DNA of 9,500 nucleotides from Planctomycetota bacterium (GCA_027623615.1 JAQBVH010000079.1:1-9500); one strand, 5' to 3'. Positions 1 to 6,910 are shown, counted from the stretch's first letter. Notes: a model not told the origin generated them from the letters alone. Numbers and translations: made by a program.

Positions 1-1178
1 ACCTCAATGACGGCCGCGTGGAGCCGGAGTTCGAGATCCTCAACCTCGGTCGCTCAGGGTACGGCTCGGGCCGCGTGACCATCCTGTTCGAGCAGGCCCT
101 GGCGGCCCTCGAACCGGACGTGGTCGTGATCTACTGCGGGCACAACGAGTTCACGGAGCGCAGCTTCCGGGCGGAGCTCGAGGCCTGGGGCGGGGACAAC
201 ACCCGGCTCCTGGCCAGCCTGGCGCAGCGCATGCGCAGCGTGCGGGTCCTACGGGACCTGGGGGAGGGGCGCCGGCTGCGGCGCAAGGACGATCCCAACC
301 AGTGGCGCGCGGAGTACGCGCGCTTCGAGGCCCTGCCCTACACGGAGACGCTGGCCGAGTTCGAGCGCTATGGGGAGAACCTGCGCCGCATGCTCGCGGT
401 GGCGCAGGAGCGCGGCGTGAAGGTCGTGCTCTCGACTCTCGTCTACAACCGCTTCTCGATACCGCGCGTCACGACCCTGCCCGACGACCTGGGCTCCCAG
501 GCGCGATCGACCCTCGAGGCGCACCTGCGCGCGGCGCGCCAGCAGTTCCCCGACTACTTCCAGGTCCTGCGCCCCGACAAGGCCCAGGACCGCGTGAGCA
601 TGGACTCCTGGGGTCGAACCAGCGGGAACGAGGCCCTCGATCTCCCGGGCCTGCGCCCGCTGGTGGGGGAGCTCGCCGGGGTGCAGCCCGCATTCCTCAC
701 GGGCAACCGCGACCCCCGCGTCGACCGCTTCTACGGAGCGCTCGCGAAGCTCCACGGCGCCCAGGAGCCCGAGGTCCGCGAGGCACTGCAGCGCGCCGCC
801 GAGGAGCTCGACGCCGCCCTCGCGCTCCTCCCCGAGCACCCCGGTGCGCTCTTCGACCGTGCGCTCGTCGCCTGGGCGCTCGGCGCACGGGGGGCCCAGA
901 CCAAGCTCTGGTTCGAGGACGCCGCGCGCTTCGACCGCGCTCCGCGCAAGGCGACGCCGCTCACCAACGAGCGCGTACGCCTGATCGCGTCCGAGTTCCC
1001 CGACGTCTGCTTCGTCGACGCGGACGCCCTCGCAATGGGGACGACCGCCGACGGCATCGTGGGCTGGGAGCTGATGACCGACCACTGCCACCTGAGCCCC
1101 CTCGGCGGCCGCTTCGTGCAGCACCACATCGGGGACGCGCTCCTGCGCCGCTGGTACGGGTGGGAGGGCGGCCAATGA
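1..1178 (+). CDS. SGNH/GDSL-like hydrolase with TPR-like segment (5' partial)
   Basis: The reading frame is open from the first base, so the start and the GDS block with the catalytic serine lie upstream; the GTG at 18 is internal. Visible family blocks are a Gly-rich NLGRSGYGSG segment (block II), the GHNEF motif at 138-152 (block III, Gly and Asn of the oxyanion hole), and DHCHLSP near the C-terminus with Asp at 1080-1082 and His at 1089-1091 (block V, D-x-x-H). Between blocks III and V lies an Ala/Leu/Glu-rich helical stretch (about 760-950) that resembles a degenerate TPR repeat. This arrangement matches a known group of large SGNH-fold proteins that probably act on acyl or acetyl esters of envelope or exported polysaccharide. 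The substrate cannot be read from the sequence. It overlaps the next gene by ATGA, which suggests translational coupling. The family call is firm; the function is inferred. Confidence 0.85.
   Translation, partial: LNDGRVEPEFEILNLGRSGYGSGRVTILFEQALAALEPDVVVIYCGHNEFTERSFRAELEAWGGDNTRLLASLAQRMRSVRVLRDLGEGRRLRRKDDPNQWRAEYARFEALPYTETLAEFERYGENLRRMLAVAQERGVKVVLSTLVYNRFSIPRVTTLPDDLGSQARSTLEAHLRAARQQFPDYFQVLRPDKAQDRVSMDSWGRTSGNEALDLPGLRPLVGELAGVQPAFLTGNRDPRVDRFYGALAKLHGAQEPEVREALQRAAEELDAALALLPEHPGALFDRALVAWALGARGAQTKLWFEDAARFDRAPRKATPLTNERVRLIASEFPDVCFVDADALAMGTTADGIVGWELMTDHCHLSPLGGRFVQHHIGDALLRRWYGWEGGQ
1163..1167 (+). promoter_or_regulatory. Ribosome binding site for the small membrane protein
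   Basis: GGAGG lies 7 bases before the ATG at 1175, inside the last codons of the hydrolase gene. It supports real translation of the 46-residue ORF despite its small size. Confidence 0.6.
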
Positions 1179-1315
1179 TCGGGCGCCTGTGGTCCTGGAT
1201 GCGCGCGCATCCCCTGGCGTGGTTGATCCCGCTGCTCTTCTGGGTCGCGCTGCTGGCGTTCGTGCTGCTCAAGCTGGCGGACGCGCCCCAGACCGAGTTC
1301 ATCTACCAGCTCTAG
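1175..1315 (+). CDS. Small single-pass membrane protein, DUF5989-like
   Basis: This 46-residue protein starts at an ATG that overlaps the upstream stop codon (ATGA) and has a good Shine-Dalgarno sequence. It has a short N-terminal amphipathic, Trp-containing part (residues 1-13), one strong hydrophobic helix (about 14-34) and a short tail ending in EFIYQL. Length, layout and the terminal FIY signature resemble the DUF5989 family of about 50-residue proteins. From memory, these are often encoded beside carbamoyltransferases, SxtJ-like small membrane proteins and SGNH hydrolases; this would fit the upstream gene, but the remaining partners would lie outside the window. The molecular role of the family is unknown to me. 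It may be a small membrane subunit for a modification or export complex, which is inference only. Confidence 0.72.
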   Translation: MIGRLWSWMRAHPLAWLIPLLFWVALLAFVLLKLADAPQTEFIYQL

Positions 1316-1345
1316 GCGACCCCGTTGGGGCCGCCTACGCCTCCT
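1315..1345. repeat. 31-base direct repeat, copy 1
   Basis: This 31-base block is identical, base for base, to 1423-1453, 108 bases downstream. Its first 21 bases form an imperfect hairpin: GGCG and CCCC pair with GGGG and CGCC around a GTT loop, with one A-C mismatch. The copy begins on the last base of the DUF5989-like gene's TAG stop codon. Confidence 0.85.
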
Positions 1346-1366
1346 GCGGAGGCGTGTGTGTTGTTT
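1337..1366 (+). terminator. Candidate intrinsic terminator of the + strand genes
   Basis: A perfect 8-base-pair stem (ACGCCTCC / GGAGGCGT) with a TGC triloop lies at 1337-1355, about 20 bases after the DUF5989-like stop. A GT-rich tract containing TTGTTT follows. The tract is not a pure T run, so termination efficiency is uncertain, but the position between convergent genes is right. Confidence 0.5.
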
Positions 1367-1371
1367 GACGC

Positions 1372-1387
1372 CACACCTGACGGTGTG
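1372..1387. other. Short inverted repeat (6-bp stem, 4-base loop)
   Basis: CACACC at 1372-1377 and GGTGTG at 1382-1387 are perfect complements around TGAC. It is the middle hairpin of the convergent intergenic region. On the minus strand it is followed by GCGTCAAAC, not a T run, so it is a weak terminator candidate on its own. Confidence 0.4.
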
Positions 1388-1393
1388 ACGACC

Positions 1394-1420
1394 GGAGCTT
1401 GCACCTGTGGCGCAAGCTCC
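1394..1420. terminator. 9-bp inverted repeat, possible terminator for the methyltransferase transcript
   Basis: GGAGCTTGC at 1394-1402 pairs perfectly with GCAAGCTCC at 1412-1420 across a 9-base loop. It lies about 50 bases past the minus-strand methyltransferase stop. No T tract follows on either strand, so it may act as an mRNA 3' end stabiliser, or with the neighbouring hairpins as a bidirectional termination zone. Confidence 0.4.
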
Positions 1421-1422
1421 TG

Positions 1423-1453
1423 GGCGACCCCGTTGGGGCCGCCTACGCCTCCT
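1423..1453. repeat. 31-base direct repeat, copy 2
   Basis: It is identical over 31 bases to copy 1 at 1315-1345. The flanks differ: copy 1 continues as GCGGAGGCG and closes a second hairpin, while copy 2 continues as TCGGTCTCG and does not. A third, degenerate copy starts 49 bases later, at 1472. Confidence 0.85.
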
Positions 1454-1467
1454 TCGGTCTCGCACCG

Positions 1468-2292
1468 CTAGGGCGACCCCGCCGGGGTTGCCTGAGCGCG
1501 CTGGAGCACGAAGCGCGTCGAGCGAAGCACGCGCACACCCTCACACCGCGCACGGGCTTCGCGGAGGCGCTCCACGCGGTGGGGATGAGCGCCCAGGAGG
1601 GTCGCGTCCATCGCTGCGAAGTCGAAGAAGAAGCGCGCGTGAGCCTCGTCCTCATCGCAGGGGAGCACCTCGACGGCGAGCCCGCTCGAGGAGGCCGCGG
1701 CTGCGAGGCGCGGGGGGCTCCAGGGTGCGCTCCGCTCCGGCTCGGGCGGGAGCTGCGCCGGGTCCTCACCATGCTCGGTCAGGACCTGGGACAGGGGGAC
1801 GCGCCACAGGTCGTCACTGCGCTCCTCACCGGCGGTCGGCTCCCAGCTGTGCCACCAGAGGTTGAACAGGAAGCGCCCGCCCGGCCGCAGGAGCGCGCTC
1901 ACCGCGCTCAGGCCGCGCTCGAGGTCTGCCATGTGGAAGCAGGCGTTCGCGAGGACGAGGTCCGCGGCGCCCGCGGGCCCGGCCGCCTCGATCGAGCGCT
2001 GCTCGACGGTCACCCGGTCGCCGAAGCGCGCACGCGCGAGGGCGACCATGCCCGCCGCGGGGTCCTGCAGGGTGACGTTCGCCTCCGGAAAGCGCGTCAA
2101 CAGAAGGCCGGTGAGCAGGCCCGAGCCCCCGCCTACATCGAAGACGTCCTGCTCCTCCGGGCGCACGAGCTCGACCAGTCGGGCCGCGAGGGACGCCAGC
2201 GGGTCGTGGCCCTGGATGAGCAGGTCGTAGGCGCCGGCCCGGGTGGACCAGAGCTCGATCCTCTTCAGCGCCTCGGGGTCCGCTCCAGTCAA
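1468..2292 (-). CDS. Class I SAM-dependent methyltransferase
   Basis: This 274-residue protein has a Rossmann-type methyltransferase core. Motif I is VFDVGGGSGLLT (residues about 50-61), which binds S-adenosylmethionine. The acidic residue ending strand 2 is Asp77 in TLQDPA. Motif IV is the ADLVLANACFHM region (about 110-121), followed by LLRPGGRFLFNLW after it. These features fit small-molecule or natural-product methyltransferases of the ubiE/methyltransferase-11 and -25 type, but the substrate cannot be told. The start is a TTG at 2292, 2 bases after the peptidase stop, chosen because GAAGGA precedes it by 6 bases and no ATG or GTG fits better. It is probably co-transcribed with the peptidase. 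The last eight or so residues (QATPAGSP) are encoded by a repeat copy, so the C-terminus may be an appended tail. Confidence 0.87.
   Translation of the reverse strand: MTGADPEALKRIELWSTRAGAYDLLIQGHDPLASLAARLVELVRPEEQDVFDVGGGSGLLTGLLLTRFPEANVTLQDPAAGMVALARARFGDRVTVEQRSIEAAGPAGAADLVLANACFHMADLERGLSAVSALLRPGGRFLFNLWWHSWEPTAGEERSDDLWRVPLSQVLTEHGEDPAQLPPEPERSAPWSPPRLAAAASSSGLAVEVLPCDEDEAHARFFFDFAAMDATLLGAHPHRVERLREARARCEGVRVLRSTRFVLQRAQATPAGSP
1472..1492. repeat. Partial copy 3 of the repeat, inside the methyltransferase 3' end
   Basis: These 21 bases match the hairpin half of copies 1 and 2 except in the loop (GCC for GTT) and two stem bases (TT for CC). With the G-T wobble allowed, the stem GGCGACCCC / GGGGTTGCC pairs fully on the + strand. 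The copy encodes the last residues of the methyltransferase, and its left edge abuts that gene's stop codon. CTAG stands immediately before the GGCGAC-type sequence in both copies 1 and 3. Confidence 0.6.
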
Positions 2293-2294
2293 GC

Positions 2295-5087
2295 TCAGTC
2301 CTTCTTCTGGTCCTCGAGCTCCTCGGTGCGCTCGAGCCACGTCTGACCGCGGGTGATCCAGCTCGGCGCCTCGGCGCCCTTGAGGTAGTGGTCGAACCAC
2401 TCGCGCACGCGGTGGTGGTAGTCGACCTGGTTCGGCTTCTCGCGCAGGCCGTGGTTCTCGCCGGGGTAGACGAGCATGACGAACTGCTTCTCGGCCAGGC
2501 GCGCCGCGTTGTACAGCTCGACGCCCTGGTTCCAATCGACCGCCCCGTCCTTGTCCCCGAAGGCGACGAGCAGCGGCGTGTTCATGCGGTCGACGTGGAA
2601 GATGGGGGAGTTGGCGATGTAGGTGTCCACGTCCTGCCAGAAGGGGCGGTCCATGCGCCCCTGGCTCTCGTGGAAGATGTACCCGTCCGACTGGCCGCTG
2701 TTCCAGTAGATGCTGCCGGCCATGCTCATCATGTTCGTCAGCGGCGCGCCAGCGACGCCCGCCGCGAACAGGTCGGTCTGCGTGACCAGGAACGCGGTCT
2801 GGTACGCGCCCCAGGAGTGCCCGACCAGGCCCACCCGCGCGGGATCGACCATGCCCGTCGCGAGCACCTGCTTCACCGCGGGCACGACGCACTCGGTGGC
2901 GGACACGCCCGGGTTCTGCGGCCGGTAGGTGATGTCCGGCTGAAGGACGAAGTAGCCCTGGCTGGTGAACACCGCCGTCGAGTACGGGCTGCGCTCCGAG
3001 GGCACGTCGTACTGGTGCAGGCTCTGCGAGCGCAGCTCGTAGATGTAGGTGATCAGCGGGTACGTCCGCCCCGCTACCCATCCGGCGGGATAGAAGAGCG
3101 CGCCCTGCATCGGCTCGCCGCGGTCGTTTACGTAGTCGATCAGCTCGCTGTGGCCCCAGGCGAAGTCGGCGTGCTGCGCGTTGCCCTTGGTCACCTGGCG
3201 CGCGTCCGCCAGCTGCGGTCCGCCGACGAACACGTCGGGCGGATCGTCGAAGCGCTCGCGGGTGAAGGCGAAGGTCTGTGCGTCCTCGGCCTTGATCAGG
3301 CGACCGGCGCGCGCGTCCTCGAGCAGGAGGGTCTCGAAGGCCGCGCCGTCGACGCGCAGGCGTCCGAAGCCGCTCTGCTTGGTCAGGTCGCCGTAGAGCG
3401 AGACGTAGAACGGGCGCGCCGCGTCGATGAACTCCTCGGCCTCGCTGTCCACGACGAGGCGGCGGTGGCGCAGGGCGCGCTCGCCGCCGTGCGTCAGCCG
3501 CGTGAAGCCGGAGCCGTCGAGCGCGAAGGCCCACAGGTCGTAGCGGCTGTCGAGCAGCACGCGGCCGTCGGTCGTCCAGCCGCCGATCCCGTAGGCGGGC
3601 TTCTGGTCGGTCAGGGCCGAGATCTCCTGGTTGATGAAGGGCACCGGCGCGCTGCTGGTCAGATCGATCGACGCCAGGGACTCGAGGTCGCAGGCGTACA
3701 GCTGATCGCTGAGGACGTACAGGGCATACCGACCGGTCGGGTCGCCGGCGTGGCGGTACTTGACGCGCTTGACGATCGGCGCGCGCGCGCCCGTGCGCAG
3801 GTCGACCCGGTAGAGGTCGAAGAGCGTCGCGGAGTAGCGCTGCTCGGTCAGGTACGGGGTCTCGTCGGTCGCCAGGCCGAAGCGGTCGCCCTCCAGGGGC
3901 CACAGGTCCCGCAGCGCCGCGTCCTCGAGCACGACCACGCGTCCAGCCTCCCCCTCGTCGAGCCAGAGCACGCAGAGGTCGCTCTCGCGTTGGTCGCTGC
4001 CCAGGGTGAGCTTCTGGCGCGGGATGATCTGGATGTCGGCCGCGTGCCAGACCTCGACCCCGGCGGGGTCGTCGAGGGTCTCGCGCAGGGGCTTGGGCGC
4101 GTCGTCCTCCTCCTCGACAACCTCTGCGATCTCCGCCTTGGCCTTCGCCGCGTCCCCGTCGAGGGCCGCGGGCCGATCGTCCCAGTCCTTGACCCCGAAG
4201 TAGATCCCGTCCCCCGCGTCCGTCCAGTTCAGGTCCCGGTCGACGACGCGCCGGTCGATGCCCTCGGCGTCCTCGCAGAGGTCGAACTCGGTGCGCCGCG
4301 GCGCTCCGTCGAGACCGCGCCAGGCGAGCAGCACGTGGGTCACGTCCTCGCCGTCCTCGAAGGCGCGCTCGCGCAGGACGCACAGGTCCGTCGCGTCGTC
4401 GCGCCAGGACAGGCCCTTGTAGTCCGCAGCGTCTGAGTCGAGGGTCCGCAAGCGCTCGCTGACCGCGTCGTAGACCCGCACGCCGTTGCCCGCGTCGTCC
4501 TCGGCGTCGATGGTCATCGCGAGCAGGCTCCGGGCCTCGCACCAGGAGTAGCCGCCCACCGACCCGAAGTGCACGTCCAGGCCCGTGGTCAGGTCGCGCA
4601 CGATGAGGTCGCGCCCCTTGACGCGGCGCAGGGCGAGGTGGCGCCCGTCCTCGCTGAACGCGAAGCTCGAGGCGCCCTCGACCGTCTCCTCCTCACCGGT
4701 CACCAGGTCGCGCAGCAGCACGTCCTGACGCGGCTCCTTCTTCTGCTCCTTGTCCTTCTCGCGCTCTGCTTCGCTGCTGCCGAGCTGGAAGGCCAGCCAG
4801 CGCCCGTCCGAGGAGAACGTGGCGCCGCTGCCCTCCGCGTAGCGCCTGACCTCCTCGGTCGCGAGCATGCGCACGCGCAGCTCGCCCGTGCCGTCGTTGC
4901 GCCGGGCCGACCACGCCATCCAGCGTCCGTCCGGGGACAGGGCGGTCGAGCCGAGGCGCTCCCACTGCAGCCAATCGGCGGTCTCGGCCGGCTGCGGCCC
5001 GGGATCCACGGGCTGCGCCGTGGGTGCCTCCGGCTCTTGAGGGAGAGCGAACGTCGCGAGGGAGCAGAGCAGCAGGCTGCGCATCAT
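2295..5087 (-). CDS. S9 family (prolyl oligopeptidase-type) serine peptidase, exported
   Basis: This 930-residue protein has an N-terminal signal peptide (MMRSLLLCSLATFAL), then WD40/TolB-like propeller repeats with the typical LSPDGRWMAW and FSSDGRWLAF strands, and a C-terminal alpha/beta-hydrolase domain (about 680-920). The catalytic triad is visible: Ser758 in GHSWGAY, Asp847 in FGDKDGAVDW and His879 in PGENHGL. Such enzymes cleave small peptides, often after proline or as dipeptidyl or acylaminoacyl peptidases, in the periplasm or outside the cell. Two strongly charged insertions stand out, a Lys/Glu-rich one at about residues 102-122 and an acidic one at about 316-332; both are probably surface loops. 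I chose the ATG at 5087 because it places the signal peptide at the N-terminus. A GTG at 5117 would add ten residues, and neither start has a clear ribosome binding site. The true specificity is not readable. Confidence 0.92.
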   Translation of the reverse strand: MMRSLLLCSLATFALPQEPEAPTAQPVDPGPQPAETADWLQWERLGSTALSPDGRWMAWSARRNDGTGELRVRMLATEEVRRYAEGSGATFSSDGRWLAFQLGSSEAEREKDKEQKKEPRQDVLLRDLVTGEEETVEGASSFAFSEDGRHLALRRVKGRDLIVRDLTTGLDVHFGSVGGYSWCEARSLLAMTIDAEDDAGNGVRVYDAVSERLRTLDSDAADYKGLSWRDDATDLCVLRERAFEDGEDVTHVLLAWRGLDGAPRRTEFDLCEDAEGIDRRVVDRDLNWTDAGDGIYFGVKDWDDRPAALDGDAAKAKAEIAEVVEEEDDAPKPLRETLDDPAGVEVWHAADIQIIPRQKLTLGSDQRESDLCVLWLDEGEAGRVVVLEDAALRDLWPLEGDRFGLATDETPYLTEQRYSATLFDLYRVDLRTGARAPIVKRVKYRHAGDPTGRYALYVLSDQLYACDLESLASIDLTSSAPVPFINQEISALTDQKPAYGIGGWTTDGRVLLDSRYDLWAFALDGSGFTRLTHGGERALRHRRLVVDSEAEEFIDAARPFYVSLYGDLTKQSGFGRLRVDGAAFETLLLEDARAGRLIKAEDAQTFAFTRERFDDPPDVFVGGPQLADARQVTKGNAQHADFAWGHSELIDYVNDRGEPMQGALFYPAGWVAGRTYPLITYIYELRSQSLHQYDVPSERSPYSTAVFTSQGYFVLQPDITYRPQNPGVSATECVVPAVKQVLATGMVDPARVGLVGHSWGAYQTAFLVTQTDLFAAGVAGAPLTNMMSMAGSIYWNSGQSDGYIFHESQGRMDRPFWQDVDTYIANSPIFHVDRMNTPLLVAFGDKDGAVDWNQGVELYNAARLAEKQFVMLVYPGENHGLREKPNQVDYHHRVREWFDHYLKGAEAPSWITRGQTWLERTEELEDQKKD
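2299..2304 (-). promoter_or_regulatory. Ribosome binding site that decides the TTG start of the methyltransferase
   Basis: GAAGGA on the minus strand lies within the last codons of the peptidase gene, 6 bases before the TTG at 2292-2290. It is the best Shine-Dalgarno match near the methyltransferase N-terminus. Confidence 0.55.
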
Positions 5088-5146
5088 GGTGGTGGGCGGG
5101 GGGAGACGAAGACCCACGAGGGTACGCCCGCCTGCGCGCCCGGCTG

Positions 5147-5161
5147 ATCCCGTTACGGGAT
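5147..5161. other. 15-base perfect palindrome downstream of the dihydroorotase gene
   Basis: ATCCCGT at 5147-5153 and ACGGGAT at 5155-5161 are perfect complements around one T. It sits 2 bases past the dihydroorotase stop and about 60 bases before the peptidase start. It could be a small RNA hairpin (5-bp stem, 5-base loop) or a dyad for a regulator. No T run follows on the minus strand, so it is not a standard terminator. No convincing -35/-10 promoter pair is seen in the 76-base gap. Confidence 0.4.
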
Positions 5162-5163
5162 TC

Positions 5164-6495
5164 CTACCCCACCCGGAAGCGCAGTGGTCGGCCGCCCGGC
5201 GCCTTGACCAGCTCGTGGTCGTGGTACGCGACCTCGCCGCGCAGCACGGTCGTCACCGGCCAGCCCGCCAGCTCGCGTCCGGCGAAGGGGCTCCAGCCCG
5301 CGCGGCTCCGCAGCCACTCGAGCGGCAGCGCCTCGGTGACGCTCGGGTCGACCAGCACGACGTCCCCGTCGCTGCCGAGGTCGAACACGCCCTTGCCCTC
5401 GAGGCCGTAGACCTTGCAGGGACCGTCGACGCACAGGCGCAGGATGTCCTGGTGGCTCAGCCAGCCGTCGCGCACGGCGGTCAGCAGGAGGGGCAGGATC
5501 GTCTGGGTCCCGGGGATGCCCGACGGCGAGTGCGGGTAGGCCTTGGCCTTCTCCTCGCGGGTGTGCGGGGCGTGGTCGCTGCCGATGCAGGTGACCGGTC
5601 CCTCGACGAGGGCACGCCGCAGCGCCTCCTGGTGATGGGCGCCGCGCACGGGCGGGTTCATCTGGGCGTGGGAGCCGTGCTCCTCGTAGCACTGCGGCGC
5701 GCGGAGGAAGAGGTGGTTCGGCGTGGCCTCGACCGTGACCAGGTCGCCGAGGTCGGCCTCGCGCACCAGGTCGAGCTCGTCGGCCGTAGAGCAGTGCAAG
5801 AGGTGCACCGGGCGCCCCGTCTTCTCGGACAGGCGCAGCAGGCGCTTGGTCGCCTTGACCGCGCACTCCACGTCGCGCACGTCGTCGTGCTGGACGACGC
5901 TGACGTCCTTGCCCAGGGCCGCGTAGCGCTGGGACAGGCGCGGGTTGTCCTCGGAGTGGATCGTCACCCGGCGCGAGCCGGAGCGCAGGACGAGCTCGAG
6001 GGTCTCGTCGTCCTCGACGAGCAGGTTGCCGGTCGACGAGCCCATGAAGAGCTTGATCCCGGCGCAGCCCGGCAGGGACTCCCACTCGCCAAGCTGCTCG
6101 GCGTTCTCGGCGGTCGCGCCGAGGAAGAAGGCGAAGTCGGACGGCGCGCGCCCGTCGGCGCGGCGCAGCTTGTCCTCGAGGGCCGCGGGATTCGTGGTCG
6201 GCGGCTTCGTGTTCGGCATCTCGCAGAAGGCGGTGACACCGCCCGCGATGCAGCACAGACCGCCGCTGGCCAGGTCCTCCTTCTGCTCGAGGCCCGGCTC
6301 ACGGAAGTGCACCTGCGGATCGATCAGGCCCGGGAAGACCAGCTTGCCGGTCGCGTCGAGCTCGGGGGTGCCCGCGGGCGCCGCAACCTGACCGGCCGCG
6401 GCCACCTTGCCGTCCTGGATCAGCACGTCCCCGGGCGCGTTGCCCTCGCGACGAACCAGCGTGCCGCCGCGCACCCAGAGGTTGGCGCCGCTCAC
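5164..6495 (-). CDS. pyrC: Dihydroorotase (amidohydrolase superfamily)
   Basis: This 443-residue cytoplasmic enzyme should interconvert N-carbamoyl-L-aspartate and dihydroorotate in pyrimidine synthesis. Visible motifs are DPQVHFREPG (Gln61, His63), MPNTKPPTT (93-101), GIKLFMGSST with Lys148 as the probable carboxylated metal bridge, HSED (His180), HLLHCST (His234), NPPVR (280-284) and GSDHAPHT with catalytic Asp307. The first His of the usual H-x-H metal motif is Gln61. This is typical of a dihydroorotase subclass known from Proteobacteria and Bacteroidetes (as I recall, the PRK09060-like type) and does not look like damage, since all other ligands are kept. The GTG start overlaps the HIT gene stop (GTGA) and has GGAG 8 bases upstream, so translation is coupled. 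An allantoinase or hydantoinase is less likely because of the strong dihydroorotase signatures. Confidence 0.88.
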   Translation of the reverse strand: MSGANLWVRGGTLVRREGNAPGDVLIQDGKVAAAGQVAAPAGTPELDATGKLVFPGLIDPQVHFREPGLEQKEDLASGGLCCIAGGVTAFCEMPNTKPPTTNPAALEDKLRRADGRAPSDFAFFLGATAENAEQLGEWESLPGCAGIKLFMGSSTGNLLVEDDETLELVLRSGSRRVTIHSEDNPRLSQRYAALGKDVSVVQHDDVRDVECAVKATKRLLRLSEKTGRPVHLLHCSTADELDLVREADLGDLVTVEATPNHLFLRAPQCYEEHGSHAQMNPPVRGAHHQEALRRALVEGPVTCIGSDHAPHTREEKAKAYPHSPSGIPGTQTILPLLLTAVRDGWLSHQDILRLCVDGPCKVYGLEGKGVFDLGSDGDVVLVDPSVTEALPLEWLRSRAGWSPFAGRELAGWPVTTVLRGEVAYHDHELVKAPGGRPLRFRVG

Positions 6496-6899
6496 GGGGC
6501 CAGCTCCGCGTGCATCTTGCTCAGCAGACCCTCGGGGTCCTCCAGCTCGCTCGTGCGCCATTCGATGCCGAGGCCCTTGTTGTGCATACGGGGAATGATG
6601 TGGAAGTGCACGTGGAACACCGCCTGGTGCGCCGGCGCGCCGTTGTTCTGGAGCAGGTTGTAGTGCTGGGCCCCGGTGGCCGCGAGCACCGCCCGGGTGA
6701 TGCGCGGCAGCACGCGACCGAGCGCGGCGCCGGCTTCGTCCGAGAGCTCGTGCAGGTGCGCCCTGCGCTCCTTGGGGATCACCAGGGTGTGACCCGGCGC
6801 GAGGGGCGCAATGTCCAGGAAGGCGAGCACGTGCTCGTCCTCGTACACGCGGTGGCAGGGGAGCGCTCCGTCGAGGATCTTGTCGAAGATGGTGGCCAT
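6492..6899 (-). CDS. HIT family nucleotide hydrolase/transferase
   Basis: This 135-residue protein has the complete histidine triad HVHFHII (residues 96-102), with His98 as the nucleophile that forms the nucleotidyl intermediate. The preceding QNNGAPAHQAVF segment and the N-terminal IFDKILDGALPCHRVYEDE block are characteristic of the Hint/HinT branch. These hydrolyse phosphoramidates and other adenosine nucleotide conjugates in the cytoplasm. The ATG at 6899 is 11 bases after the binding-protein stop, and the 3' end overlaps the dihydroorotase start by four bases, so it is an internal operon gene. No good Shine-Dalgarno sequence is seen at a normal distance (GGAG is 14 bases away), which suggests dependence on upstream translation. 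The family is certain; the physiological substrate is unknown. Confidence 0.93.
   Translation of the reverse strand: MATIFDKILDGALPCHRVYEDEHVLAFLDIAPLAPGHTLVIPKERRAHLHELSDEAGAALGRVLPRITRAVLAATGAQHYNLLQNNGAPAHQAVFHVHFHIIPRMHNKGLGIEWRTSELEDPEGLLSKMHAELAP
6504..6507 (-). promoter_or_regulatory. Ribosome binding site for the dihydroorotase GTG start
   Basis: GGAG on the minus strand stands 8 bases before the GTG at 6495, within the HIT gene. It favours this start over in-frame upstream extension through the HIT coding sequence. Confidence 0.5.
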
Positions 6900-6910
6900 C
6901 GGGACGGAGC

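Noticed and set aside
249..1175. 308-codon minus-strand open frame under the SGNH gene
   Set aside because: No motifs, while the + strand frame carries the GHNEF and DHCH blocks of the SGNH family.
1315..1492. CRISPR-like array from repeated units
   Set aside because: There are only two exact copies plus one half copy, with uneven 77- and 18-base spacers full of hairpins and no cas gene in sight.
2388..4436. 682-codon open frame on the + strand
   Set aside because: It runs antisense through the S9 peptidase, which has a full triad and signal peptide. The translation is low-complexity Val/Arg/Ala/Leu-rich with no motif, as expected opposite high-GC genes.
2293..4542. Minus-strand open frame continuous with the methyltransferase upstream of its TTG
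   Set aside because: This part is the Arg/Gly/Pro-rich alternative frame of the peptidase gene. The methyltransferase fold begins only after 2292, so there is no fusion protein.
5088..5117. GTG at 5117 as start of the S9 peptidase
   Set aside because: It would put GLRLPPPTT before the signal peptide and has no better ribosome binding site. The ATG at 5087 gives a normal signal peptide.
5086..6663. 525-codon open frame on the + strand
   Set aside because: Antisense to the dihydroorotase and HIT genes, without recognisable motifs.
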